Positions 1 through 11,150 of a DNA stretch of 64,000 nt are shown here, piece after piece. Position numbers and translations under genes: made by a program. This DNA is from Lepus europaeus (taxonomy: Eukaryota > Chordata > Mammalia > Lagomorpha > Leporidae): the NCBI RefSeq assembly GCF_033115175.1, contig NC_084829.1, positions 132,962,996-133,026,995 of the forward strand. Direction: 5' to 3'. Position 1 is the stretch's first letter. Each line of letters begins with the position of its first letter. The notes beneath the pieces are model-generated. The model was not told the origin of the DNA, made no database searches, and worked only from the letters and a program-made list of their open reading frames with translations.

Positions 1-159
1 CAAAGGTCTTCAGAGTTTAGAGATCATGTCATCCAAATGCTACGCAGTACAGAACAGGAATCTGAAACAGAACTGCTTGCAGCAGGGTATCCCACTTCTC
101 ACTCGTCGTTTCACTTTTCCTCTTATCTATCCCTAAAAAATGATGCGTATGACTGTGCT

Positions 160-489
160 CTGTTGTGTTTTGTTTTTGTTTTTTTGTGGTTTGTTTGAAA
201 GTCAAAGTTACAGAGGAAGGGGGGAGAGACAGAAGTCTCCCATCCATCCGAGGGTTCACTCCCCAGATGGCCATCTGGGCCAGGCCAAAGCCGGGAGCCA
301 GGAGCTTCTAACAGGTCTCCCAGGTAGGTGGTAAGAGCCCAAACACTTGCACCATCTTCTGCTGCTTTTCCCAGACCATTAGCAGGGAGCTGGATCAGAA
401 GTAGAGCAGCCAGGGCCTGAACCGACAGCCATATGGGATGCTGGCATTGCAGGTGGAAGCTTTACCTGATATGCCAAAGGCTGGCCCCC
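160..489 (-). repeat. C-repeat SINE
   Basis: T-rich tail at the left, GGAGAGACAGAAG purine block, and head (GCTGGCCCC) at the right. Confidence 0.85.
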
Positions 490-703
490 TGTGCTCTGTT
501 TTAACATCTGCATCCAAGTGTCTGAACACTTGTGTCTTTCAAGGAAACCAATTCTAAATGACTGCCTTAAGAGGACCACACGTATATTTGCTAAGTAGAC
601 CAAGTAGCTAAATAAAGCTAAATAAAGAAGTGATGCAGTTGATGCCTTGTGAAAATAATCCACCTTCATGCAATTTAATATCACATTGGCAATACCTCAT
701 TAT

Positions 704-1047
704 CTGGCCAGCGCCGCTGCTCACTTGGCTAATCCTCCACCTGCAGCACCAAGCACCCCGGTATCTAGTCCAGGTTGGGGCACCGGATTCTGTCCCGGTT
801 GCTCCTCTTCCAGTCCAGCTCTCTGCTGTGGCCCAGGAGGGCAATGGAGGATGGCCCAAGTGCTTGGGCCCTGCACCCCATGGGAGACCAGGAGGAAGCA
901 CCTGGTTCCTGGCTTCGGATTGACGCAGCGCCGGCTGTAGCAGCCATTTAGGGGGTGAACCAATGGAAAAAGGAAGACCTTTCTCTCTGTCTCTCTCTCT
1001 CTCTCACTAACTCTGTCAAAAATAATAATAATAAAAATAAATAAATA
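704..1047 (+). repeat. C-repeat SINE, young subtype
   Basis: Carries the GTTGGGGCACCGGATTC segment and CACTAACTCTGTCAAAAA end of the subtype that ends in CTGTCAAAA rather than AAATAAATAAATC. Confidence 0.88.
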
Positions 1048-1089
1048 ATTAAATACCTCATTATCACTTTGTTTGAAAGTAGTCAGGTA

Positions 1090-1423
1090 GGGGTCAGCAC
1101 TGTGGCACAGCAGATTAAAGCCCTGGCCTGAAGCGCCGGCATCCCTTATGGACGCCGGTTCTAGTCCCAGCTGCTCCTCTTCTGATCCAGCTCTCTGCTG
1201 TGGCCTAGAAAAGCAGTGGAAGATGGCACAAGTCCTTGGACCCCTGCATCCACGTGGGAGACCTGGAAGAAGCTCCTGGCTCCCGGCTTCGGATTGGCGC
1301 AGCTCTGGCTGTTGCGACCATCTGAGAAGTGAACCAGTGGATGGAAAACCTCTCTCTGTGTCTCTACCTCTCTGTCTCAGCCTTTCAAATAAATAAAATA
1401 AATCTTTAAAAAAAAAAGAAAGA
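1090..1423 (+). repeat. C-repeat SINE
   Basis: Head GGGTCAGCACTGTGGC. The imperfect 15-base duplication GAAAGTAGTCAGGTA/GAAAGTAGTTAGGTA flanks it. Confidence 0.9.
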
Positions 1424-1426
1424 AAG

Positions 1427-3884
1427 TAGTTAGGTAATCAGGGAAAGGGAAGCTCAAAGTCACGACTTTTTGGAAGTAAATGAGACATTTACATTTTATT
1501 GTCCTCAAATGTCTTAGATGTTTTTCTCTGTGGCTGTTAAAGATGGAGATGGTGTCTCTTATTTTTTTTTCCTCTGATATAAAATCAAGATGCCCAAGTA
1601 CCCTTTTTGCTCTTTGGAGGATTTCAGAACTGGCTCACAAACACTGAGATTCTGAATCAGCAGTCAGTAAATGCAGCAGCAATTTAAATATATGGAAATG
1701 TTTGTGATGCAAATAAAAAACATCTGTCACAGAGGTACTTGATGTTGTCTTAAATCTTCAGAAGTAAAAGATCAAATTTCAGGACATAGAACGTCAAGAG
1801 TTTGCATTTTTCATATTTATAAGGGTGATTGATTGAGAAAGTCTTAAATTGTTTAACTCAGTTAAAGACTAAAGGAAGGCTACTTGGTCTCGAGGAACTT
1901 TGATCAAATATAATTCACTTCTAACAAGCCCACTTGCTGACTTGCCATTTTGTGATTAATGAACTTAGCTAAAAGGACAGAAAGCTAAAATCAATTTAAA
2001 ATCTCATGGTCAAAGAATAGCTGTAAACACAGTCATAGCTCAAATATTCATTTGTGCTTGTGAATGAGATCATTTCTTAGAGGAGTATTCCATTGCACAA
2101 GGTTGCACACGCATCATTTTAAAGTCTTCCTTTTTCTACTTTCTCCAGAGTAAGAAGAGTATAGTTCCAGCTTTGCATTCTGTTTCTGTGAACCTCTATT
2201 TCTCATCCAAAACGTCAGGTCATCTACCTGCTCAAGGGAGCCCTCTATGAGATTATGAAGAGAGTGACAAGAACAAACAAAACTGCGTGGCAATTTAGTC
2301 ACTGCTTAATTAATATCACTTCATTGTTAGGCCCACAAAACCACTGCAGTTCAATTAAACACTGAATCTAGTCCACTTGTGGACTGTGTTGCAGATGGAG
2401 CAGGGGAGGGATGGGGTGACAGGGAATCTGGGCCAAGCCAGGTATGGCAGGTGAACCCCAGCAGGATGGTGGGGGTGAACCAGGAACACCGAGAGGCTCG
2501 CACAAGGTTTCTCTCTCTAAGCCACTGGAGTCCGGCCTGAGTCCTTAGCCACACTGAATCAGCCTCTGTGGAAGAAAGGTTGTGCTTGGGGAGAACCAGC
2601 CTGAACTTCAACAAACCTTTAGCGCCAGACTCCATTCAGGCAAGGCAATCCTCTCACTCTAGACTTAGATGGCTGTTGGACTCGGGCAGTTCACACAACT
2701 GAGTCCTGGAGAAATCCAAGAAGGTAAAGGTATGCCACAGCCTTGGATTCTCTACTGAATGGAAATGATGGTGCCACATGAAACGGCCGATAGTCTACTG
2801 CTTCTGACCCCCGGCAAGAGCGATTTCATGTGGTTCCAATTGCCCTTCTGCTTTCCTGAGAGTTGAGGACTGTAAATTGCAGAAGTCTCTCTGAAGGGGC
2901 AGAAGGTTCCCTTACTTCCTGATGGCCCTAATTTCCTCAACAGAAAAATAGTAACAAGCCCTCCAATTGATAATGTCACCCACCCTGCCAATCATTTACT
3001 CTGCCAAAAGTTTATTGCATTCACAATTAGTTTATTTTTTAATAATTCACAAATAAAAATAGTTTATTTTTAAAATCACTTAATTGGATTCAAAGCCTTT
3101 GGTAAAGTCAAGAGACTGTCACAACTGAAATAAATCCAAAGGAGCTGCCTCAGAGTCACTGAGGGGTGGTTGTTACAGACATGAATTTGAAAGGGCATGA
3201 GACAAAAATAAAACTGAAATCTCAGATAGATTAAAAATAGAAAAGCTTCAAGCCGTAGCGCATTTATTGTTTTGTCCAGCAATATGAGGACATTCCCATA
3301 AAGTCACAATAAACAAACATGCTTACAGCCTGAGATAACTACTCACAGATCTCAAGGTGAAGCTCCCTGCTGCTCTGGGTCCCATCTGTTTTCTCTTTTG
3401 TACTGCCTAGCCTCCGCTCCTCCAGGCACCTCTGACAACTTTCTGTTTGTGTTGCCGTTTCTGGGAGGGCCCTCCTCTCTACGATGGCGCAGAGCCATGT
3501 CAGAGGCATCTGGAGACTCTGGAGAGGGAGTCTGTTTGCTTAGTCTGGCAAGTCTGATTTCTGGGCCTCTCTTTCCAGTAACTGTAGGAGGCAGGCAACA
3601 CAGGTCAGGTAGAATGGGGTGATTTCTACCAAATGAAATTTAGCAGGAGAGATACAAAAGCAATAGAACCTAGACATTCTCTAGCCTGCAAAGCTAAAGC
3701 TGACTCTTCAATCTATGTCATATTCTTTCTCTTTAGCACATTACTGTTTTACTGTAACACAGATCCCATTCCAGACGTTTCATCCAGGTGGAGGGAACTA
3801 AATTTACATAGAGTCTGACATCTACTTATTGTTAACTTACATGGTGGGGCTTTTTTCACTATAGTTATGAACGAGAGTCATAGG
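1427..3884. other. Intergenic, nothing recognised
   Basis: AT-rich sequence with short open frames only and no clear repeat, RNA gene or conserved coding block. 2390-2640 is more GC-rich but non-coding in appearance. Confidence 0.5.
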
Positions 3885-4065
3885 TTAGTAGTGGTTAACA
3901 TCTAGCAATGGCTAACATAGTCTCTGAAGCCAGAACGTCTGGGTTTAAACATTTCCTAGCTACGAGCAAGTTATGAATTCTCACTGCCTTGGTTTCACTC
4001 ATGTGTAAAATGAGATTTGTGCTGCATAGTGTTTGCTGTTAATCTTGTTATTGCTTCATTCCCAT
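3885..4065 (+). repeat. MIR SINE
   Basis: Follows MIR order: GTGGTTAACATCT, then CCAGAACGTCTGGGTTTAAA, then a CTTGGTTTCACTCATGTG and TAAAATGAG end. Highly diverged. Confidence 0.65.
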
Positions 4066-4079
4066 AAGAAGGAGGCTTG

Positions 4080-4404
4080 GGGCTGGCACTGTGGCACAGC
4101 TGGTTGAAGCCCTAGCCTGCAGTGCCGGCATCCCATATGGCATCAGTTCAAGTCCCAGCTGCTCCAATTCCTATCCAGCTCCCTGCTAATGCACCTGGGA
4201 AAGCACCGGAGGATGGCTTAAGTCTTTAAGCCCTTGCATGCACTTGGGAGACCCAGAAGAAGCTCCTGGCTCCTGGCTTCGGATGGACCCAGCTCTGGCC
4301 ATTGCAGCCATCTGGGAAGTGGAAGACCTCTCTCTCTATGCCTCTCTCTGTCTGCTATTCTGCCTCTCAAATAAATAAATAAAATCTTAAAAAAAAAAAA
4401 AAAA
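4080..4404 (+). repeat. C-repeat SINE
   Basis: Head GGGCTGGCACTGTGGCACAG; tail AAATAAATAAATAAAATC plus an A-run. Confidence 0.9.
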
Positions 4405-5306
4405 GGAGGAGGAGGCCTTCTATCAGGGGCAATGCTGAGTGCAGCTTTGACTCAGCTCTTCAGTCTTCCTGGTCAGACGCTCTCCTGTTCTTGATAGGTT
4501 TCTAAGAATGTCAGTGACTCCGTGTTCTGTTTTTACACTGTTCTCTCTCTCCATGAAGTCATGTGTCCTCTCTTCCAGGTCAACCTGACCTGATGGCTTC
4601 TCTTTAAATGACCTTAAGTTCCCTTTCTTCTAACTAGTCTTGATGACTTTTCTACCAACTGTACCACAATTCTCACTTTGATGGAAAGCTTTCTCGCTAC
4701 CTATTTCTTGCATCATTCTAGCTTTTTTAACTCACACTCCCCTCCACACACACACAACACACACAAAGACAAAAAACCTTTGAGAAACTGGATTACTCCT
4801 ACGTGGCTGTTGGGAACATAAATGATGCAGCCACTCTAGAAAACAGCCTGGTAAGTTTCTCAAGAAAACAATCAAGCCCCACCCTTTCTCCTGGCTTTGA
4901 GAAGTGGGGCAGGATGCCAGCTCCTCCTTCATTCTTTTGTTTCCTGCACTGGAGGAGGCCAACAGGATGGTGTTTGTGGGGGAATTTAGAAGGCCCAGTG
5001 CTGGAAGAAATTCTATGTTGAGTTATTTTATATAGGTTGTGCCATTGGCCAAACTGACTCCTATAGACAGAGAAGAAAAGCTAAAGTCTTGTATGTGTTG
5101 ACTATAAACATCCAGAATCTAAGTCTGATTGGATTCACCACAGTTCTGACTGATATAATTTGTTCAAACACAAGATCCACTATTGTGCAATGCCCATCTG
5201 TGAATTCCCCCTCTTCTTAATCAACTAACCAAAGATTTCAGGGCTGTGCTAAGAGAAATTTCCATAGCTATGGGAATGAAGAAGCTATGGGCAGTTCATT
5301 CCAATT
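4405..5306. other. Intergenic, nothing recognised
   Basis: A CA-rich patch lies at 4740-4765. No gene, RNA or identifiable repeat is seen. Confidence 0.45.
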
Positions 5307-5320
5307 AACAATACTGATTT

Positions 5321-6359
5321 TGTTTTCATTTTTTTTTATATTAAACTTTTATTTAATGAATATAAATTTCCAAAGTATAGCTTATGGGTTACAATGGCTT
5401 CTCCCCTCCCACAACCTCCCTCCCGCCCGCAACCCTCCCCCTCCCGCTCCCTTTCCCCTTCCATTCATGTAAAGATTCATTTTCAATTCTCTTTGTATAC
5501 AGAAGATCAATTTAGTATATATTAGGTAAAGATTTCAACAGTTTGCCCATATAGCAATATCAAGTGAAAAAACTACCATTGGATTACTAATTATAGCATT
5601 AAATAGCAATGTACAGCACATTAAAGACAGAGATCCTACATAATTTTTTTTTCAAAATAATTAATTTTCTATGCCATTTCCATTTTAACACCAGGTTGTT
5701 TTTTTTTTTTCATTTCCAATTCTCTTTATATACAGAAGATCACTTCAGTATATAATTAGCAAAGACCTCATCAGTCTGCGCCCACACAGAAACGCAAAGT
5801 ATAAAAATACTGTTTCAGTGCCAGTCATAGCATCACTTGGCTTTAGACGACACATTAGGGACAGATCCCGCATGGGGTGTAAGTACACAGTGACTCCTGT
5901 TGCTGACTTAACAATTTGACACTCCTGTTCATGGCGTCAGTAATCTCCCTAGGCTCTAGTCATGAGTTGCCAGGGCTATGGAAGCCTTTAGAGTTCGCTG
6001 ACTTTGGTCTTATTCCGATAGGGTCATAGTCAAAGTGGAGGTTAATTTGTTTATTTGATAGGTAGAAATAGACAGTGAGAGAGAGAGACAGAGAGAAAGG
6101 TCTTCCTTCCATTGGTTCATTCCTCAAATGGCCACTATGGCCAGCACTGCGCCGACCCGAAGCCAGGAGCCAGGTACTTCCTCCTCGTCTCCCATGTGGG
6201 TGCAGGAGCCCAAGCACTTGGGCCATCCTCCACTGCCCTCCCGGGCCACAGCAGAGAGCTGGACTGGAAGAGGAGCAACCGGGACTAGAAGCCGGCGCCC
6301 ATATGGGATGCTGGCACCACAGGAGAAGGATTAACCAAGTGAGCCACGGTGCCGGCCCC
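5321..6359 (-). mobile_element. Chimeric L1 3' end plus full-length C-repeat SINE, one insertion
   Basis: Both parts read on the minus strand. The SINE head (GGGGCCGGC) starts at 6359 and its tail ends at about 6041. It joins directly to an L1 3'UTR (6040-5321) with its A-tail at the low-coordinate end. The 14-base direct repeat AACAATACTGATTT flanks the whole block (5307-5320 and 6360-6373). No duplication flanks the SINE alone. This suggests template switching from L1 RNA to SINE RNA during one target-primed reverse transcription. Confidence 0.8.
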
Positions 6360-6411
6360 AACAATACTGATTTAACACTAGGATATTTGCATCTTATAGA
6401 AGATGCACCAA

Positions 6412-6854
6412 AACTGTTAAAATCTTTACTTAGTATAGAGTTGATCTTCTGTATATAAAGATAATTAAAAATGAATCTTAATGAAGAATGAGATGGGAGA
6501 GGGAGTAGGAGGTGGGATGGTGGGGGTGGGAGGGCGGGTACAGGGGGGAGAACCGCTATAATCCAAAAGTTGTACTTATAAAATTTACATTTATTGGGGG
6601 CCGGCACTGTGGCACAGTGGGTTAACGCCCTGGCCTGAAGCGCAAGAGTCCCGTATGGGCGCCGGTTCTAGTCCCGGCTACTCCGCTTCTGATCCAGCTC
6701 TCTGCTATGGCCTGAGAAAGCAGTAGAAGATGGCCCAAGTCCTTGAGCCCCTGCAACCATGTGGGAGACCCATAGGAAGCTCCTGGCTCCTGGCTTCGGA
6801 TCGGCGCAGCTCTGGCTGTCGCGGCCAACTGGGGAGTGAACCAGCAGATGGAAG

Positions 6855-6892
<38 letters not shown>

Positions 6893-6999
6893 CTCTATAA
6901 TTCTGCCTCTCAAATAAATAAATAAATCTTTAAAAAATAAAATTTATATTTATTAAATAAAAGCTTTCTATTAAAAAAGGAAGAAAAAGAAAAAGAAAA
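6412..6999 (+). mobile_element. LINE-1 3'UTR fragment, interrupted by a SINE
   Basis: Rabbit-type L1 3' end with the G-rich tract at 6490-6550 and an A-rich tail ending at 6999. It is flanked by AGAAGATGCACCAA (6398-6411 and 7000-7013), so it is an independent, heavily 5'-truncated insertion. A SINE sits inside at 6596-6935. Confidence 0.85.
6596..6935 (+). repeat. C-repeat SINE inside an L1 3' end
   Basis: Head GGGGGCCGGCACTGTGGC. The 16-base duplication AAAATTTACATTTATT/AAAATTTATATTTATT flanks it. A long (CT)n lies at 6860-6888. Confidence 0.9.
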
Positions 7000-7069
7000 A
7001 GAAGATGCACCAACCAGCATACGACCCATTGTTGAAGCTTCCTTACTCTGTTAGATGACTCTCCTCTTT

Positions 7070-7418
7070 ATTTAAATTTTTTTAAAGATTTATTTATTTA
7101 TTTGAAATTCAGAGTTACACAGAGAAAGAAGGAGAGGCAGAGAGAGAGAGAGAGAGAGGTCTTCTATCTGCTGGTTCACTCCAGTTGGTCACAATGGCCG
7201 GAGCTGCACCAATCTGCAGCCAGCAGCCAGGAGCTTCTTCGACGTCTTCCTTTGCAGGTGCAGGGGCCCAAGGAGTTGGGCCATTTTCTACTGCTTTCTC
7301 AGGCCATTAGCAGAGAGCTGGATTGGAAGTGGAGCAGCCAGGACTTGATCTGGAGCCCATATAGGATGCCATCACTACAGGCGGTATTTTTACCCATTCC
7401 ACCACAGTGCCGGCCCCA
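7070..7418 (-). repeat. C-repeat SINE
   Basis: Perfect duplication ATGACTCTCCTCTTT at 7055-7069 and 7419-7433. Confidence 0.93.
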
Positions 7419-7699
7419 ATGACTCTCCTCTTTCTAATGCACATCCTTTGCCTTCCTCACTAGTTCTTGCTCCAGGTCCAGAGGCTGGACCCAGCACATC
7501 AACAACTAGAAGCCTCACCAACAACCAAGCCACTCAAATCTTTTTCAGAGAAGGAAATGAAAGAGGCCAAAGTAAACCAGTAACAGTGACAAGAGAACAG
7601 AACACAACAGAGGAATCAAACACAACCAAAAGTTCTGAAAACATAGAAGGAAAAGATGTTAATGTTATATACAAATAGAAGATTTATCAACACTGTGAA

Positions 7700-7799
7700 T
7701 TCTCTTAAGACAATGGGGGTAGATGTTTGGCACTTGGGACACTCACATCCTGGATCAGAGTGCCTGGTTTCAAGTCTCAGCTCTACTCCCCTAAGGCAC
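7700..7799 (+). repeat. Old C-repeat SINE fragment
   Basis: TAGATGTTTGGCACTTGGGA, then AGAGTGCCTGGTTTCAAG and TCTCAGCTCTACTCC correspond to the 5' part of an old variant. Confidence 0.5.
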
Positions 7800-8160
7800 G
7801 TCTTAGTGGGCAGCATAAAGAAATGAACTACAGATTCACACAACATTCTGGAGGCTCTCAAGCACACTATGCTGAGTGAAAAAAAAAAAAAAATCCCCAA
7901 ATGACACATACCTATGATTCCATTTAAGCAATGTTTCTTGAAATGACTGGAAATGGAGAACAGACTACTGGTTGCCAGAAGCAGGTGTGACTACAAAAGG
8001 GATGTGTTGGGAAAGTCCCAGATCGTGGATATGATATTGTACTATGTAGTGTTCCAAGATGTTAGCATCCAGAAAAACCATCATCTCTGGGCCTCATTTC
8101 TTACAAATGCATGTGAACTAACAGTTATGTCAAAATGTTAAAATCTATTTTTAATTATTC
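7800..8160 (+). mobile_element. Ancient L1M-type 3' end
   Basis: Matches the remembered L1M 3' end: GACTACTGGTTGCCAGAAG, then GATATTGTACTATGTAG, ending near TTATGTCAAAATGTTAAAA. It is strongly diverged, pre-dating lagomorphs. Confidence 0.7.
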
Positions 8161-8559
8161 ATATTTGTATTTATTCCTTTTTTCTTTAGATTTCTGTCAT
8201 ATTATACATGTAAAAGATGTGATGCTAACATAAAAATATGTTTTACCTATGTATTAACACTATATTCTATGGTTAGCCACATAAAGTAGCCACATCTTTT
8301 AAAAGAGTTCTTTAAAGCTAGGGACCTTTGTTACATTTGGAAAAATATAAATGTAAAAAATACAAACACACAGTGATTTCCCTTGATAGTTGGACCTACT
8401 TTTTGGTTCCAGTCTTCAACATGTTCTTTCCTGTATCCTTTGTCATATTCTTAAACTTTTTTTCTGTCATTTTTCTTAACACTGCAAAATCCTAAGATGG
8501 GGAAGGGGTAAGGTTGGCATCAGACAAGAGCAAACACACTGGTGGCCGAGATACGTATT

Positions 8560-9520
8560 GCGAGCAGCGAGCTGGGGATGAGAACAAAGTTGTCTCCACG
8601 GAAGGCCTGGAATCTTCGCCCGGACACTGAGCCTCAGCCGCGAACGCGCCGGTAACCAGCAGGGCGGGACCAGCACTACTCCCAGACACCCAGGGAGCCG
8701 CCCTCGAGCCCGCCGCTGCCGCCGCTGTGCTTTAACAGCGGCCCCGCGCGGCCGCGGCGGGAACTGCAGGTGCTCACGGTCATCCCCGGCCGGCTGGCCA
8801 AGGACGCGGGGTCCCGGCGCCCATGGGCCACCAGAGACGAAAGGCGTTCAAGGAAGGGGTCCAGGGAGACTTCACAAGACGATCAAGGCCGGATCCGGTT
8901 CTGCATCCCACGCTGGGGCAGCCGGCCGGGGTCCCAGTCTGTCCTGGTTCTGCTGCAGGAAGGGAAGCAAGGCCGCGTGTGCGCCCCACGCACCGCACCG
9001 CACCGCACCGCACCACCCCCTGCATCCCTTAGGGCGAAGGGCTTTGGAGAGAAGAGAAGGAAGTGCTCCTGAGTCTGTCCGCACAGCCCTGGCCATTCGT
9101 GCTCGACCGCCTTCCCGGGCGGTGCCGCCAGCCGTGGCTGTTGTCACCCTTCTAAATGGCTTCCTTTCTGCGGCTGAAACGGCGTCCCTTGGAGGATCTA
9201 CTAGGACCCTTTGAGAGCCATTCGCCCCTGCTCTTCCCGTTCCCGCGAGGCGGTAGCATCAGCCTACACCATCAAGCCAGGCCCGGGAGTCAGCCTGCTC
9301 CCGCCACAGCAGTATGGCCTGCGGCTTCCACTGACAGGTGCACCCTTCACCCACCACCTCCCTGGTCTGGCCCCCTTTTCTCTCCCAAGCCCCAGATTCT
9401 CTCTCGTCCCCACTCCTGCTGCCCTCACCCATCGTCGACTCCTGCTTCCCTCGCCGACATCTTAATTCCTGGACCCCAGCCTGCCCACCAGGGCTCACCT
9501 TGGAGCCAGCACGTGAGGCC
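8560..9520. other. Orphan CpG-rich patch
   Basis: About 1 kb of GC-rich, CpG-dense sequence in an AT-rich setting, 1.1 kb beyond the 3' end of SLC18B1. It includes GCGCGGCCGCGGCGGG at about 8747 and a short (CACCG)4 run at 8991-9010. Several frames stay open only because of composition; none resembles a protein I know. It could be a promoter of an unannotated transcript, an intragenic-type island or a GC-rich insertion. No poly(A) tail or flanking duplication was seen. Confidence 0.55.
8991..9010 (+). repeat. (CACCG)4 microsatellite
   Basis: Four exact CACCG units. Confidence 0.9.
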
Positions 9521-9666
9521 TGCGCACGCAAATGGTACAGCTGAAAGACAGACGTTCAAGGAAACGAATGATCCACCAAGTAGTAAGTTCACTTCATAAA
9601 TGAGAACATATTAACAAAATGGAAGTCCTAATTTCTAGAAAAACTGAAGATCAAGAAGTGGTAGAG

Positions 9667-10018
9667 AGGGTCTGTGCTGTGGTGGAGTGGTTAAGCCAAA
9701 GCCTGCAGCACCAGCATACCATATAGATGCTGGTTCATGTCCCAGCTGCTCTGCTTCCAGTCTTGCTCCCTGCTAATGTGCCTGGGAAAGCAGCAGAGGG
9801 TGGCCCAAGTCCTTGGGCCCCTGCACCCACATAAGAGACCTAGATGAAGCTCCTGGCTCCTGGCTTCAGCCTGGCCCAGCCCTGACCATTGTGGCCATTT
9901 GGGGAGTGGACCAATGGATGAAAGCTCTCTCTCGCTCTTTTGCTCTCTGTTGCTCCCTCTCTCTCTCTCTGTAACTCTGCCTTTTAAATAAATAAATTTC
10001 TTTAAAAAAAAAAAAAAG
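9667..10018 (+). repeat. C-repeat SINE
   Basis: Diverged head GGTCTGTGCTGTGGTGGAG; tail AAATAAATAAATTTC plus a long A-run. A second SINE follows immediately. Confidence 0.85.
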
Positions 10019-10022
10019 TGTT

Positions 10023-10355
10023 GGGGCTGGCACTATGGCACAATGGGTTAATCCTCCACCTGTGGCGCCAGCATCCCATATGGGCGCCAGTTCGAGTCCC
10101 AGTTGCTCCTGTTCCGATCCAGCTCTCTGCTATGGCCTCGGAAAGCAGGAGAAGATGGCTTAATTGCTTGGGCCCCTGCACCCACTTGGAAGACTTGGAA
10201 GAGGCTCCTGGCTCCTGGCTTCAGATCAGCACAGCTCCGGCCATTGTGGCCAATTGGGGAGTGAACCAGCAGACAGAAACCTCTCTCTCTGTCTCTGCCT
10301 CTCACTGTCTATAACTCTGCCTCTCAAATAAATAAATAAAATATTTTTTAAAAAG
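10023..10355 (+). repeat. C-repeat SINE
   Basis: Inserted just past the A-tail of the previous SINE. Near-duplicate AAAAGTGTT/AAAAAGTGCT. Confidence 0.88.
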
Positions 10356-10489
10356 TGCTAAAAAAGTGCTACAGAGCTAGAAAGTTTGCCTTTTGAATAA
10401 GTACAAAAAACTCAGGACACAGAGAAAGCGTACCTTTTCAACATTGATTTTGTAGTAATTATTCTATTTATTTTGAGTCATCTTTATCA

Positions 10490-10690
10490 GAGGTGACTTC
10501 AAAAATTTATGGAAATGGGATTAAAAGATAAATTTATTTCAAGGCAAAAAAAATTTGAAATCTATCCATATGAGGGGTCTTTACAACATTCATAGAAAAT
10601 GTACATTGTGCAAAAAGCATGCATGGAATTCAAAAAAATTTTTGCACCAAAATATCTTTTTTATTTTTCAAAATATTTGTGAAGTTGCCC
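10490..10690. mobile_element. Mariner-like MITE, copy 1
   Basis: ACTTCAAAAATTTATGGAAA, then TTTTTGCACCAAAATA. It shares its parts with four other copies in the window, lies at the 3' end of SLC18B1 and may supply its poly(A) signal. Confidence 0.5.
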
Positions 10691-11062
10691 CTTCGGTTTA
10701 CAGGATATCAATTCATTTCATTTCTTGCTCATAAAAAAGGCACATTCACAGAATCAGTGCTTGGAAAAAAAAAAAAAGCAAGCAAAGGATGACTTAAATA
10801 GAGTCAAGCCTAAGTGTGCTTACTTAAAAGTGCAAACTTCGCCTGATTTTCAGCTACCATTCTCATCTTACGGTTTCAAATGCATCTGCTCAGCAAGCCA
10901 GCTTGCCAAGACAACAGTACATGCAGCCCGATATAGGATCATCCAAAAACATGTTGATGCTCCCAGGTTGCTGGTACGGGGTCAATGGAGTTCTGTGCAA
11001 AAAATCAGGAAATCTCCAGCAGCGATGTTCAAGACCATGAGAATACATCTCCCAGTCCTGTA
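10640..11062 (-). promoter_or_regulatory. SLC18B1: SLC18B1 3'UTR with candidate poly(A) signal
   Basis: Sequence downstream of the SLC18B1 stop. The first clear AATAAA on the minus strand is at 10665-10660, inside a small mariner-like repeat, so the true cleavage site is uncertain. Confidence 0.4.
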
Positions 11063-11150
11063 TCACTCCAGGATGGTGTAAGGGTAGATTTCATTAGGCA
11101 AGAGAGCAGTTCGTTCCTGCTCTGTGCTGGGGATATTTTGAGGTATAGAT
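11063..11150 (-). CDS. SLC18B1: SLC18B1 coding exon 14 and stop
   Basis: Residues 435-463. The tail SIPQNIPSTEQERTALLPNE matches human SKSQNILSTEEERTTLLPNE, then reads IYPYTILE and stops at 11065-11063, where human ends NET. Acceptor aatgtag|ATCT follows a good pyrimidine tract. Confidence 0.9.

Noticed and set aside
5960-6607. 215-codon open frame on the minus strand
   Set aside because: It runs across the L1 3'UTR and two SINEs; its peptide is the usual SINE translation (SSSPALCCGPGGQWRMAQVLG type).
9156-9599. 147-codon open frame in the CpG-rich patch
   Set aside because: Proline- and serine-rich composition typical of GC-rich non-coding DNA; overlapping frames are equally open and nothing resembles a known protein.
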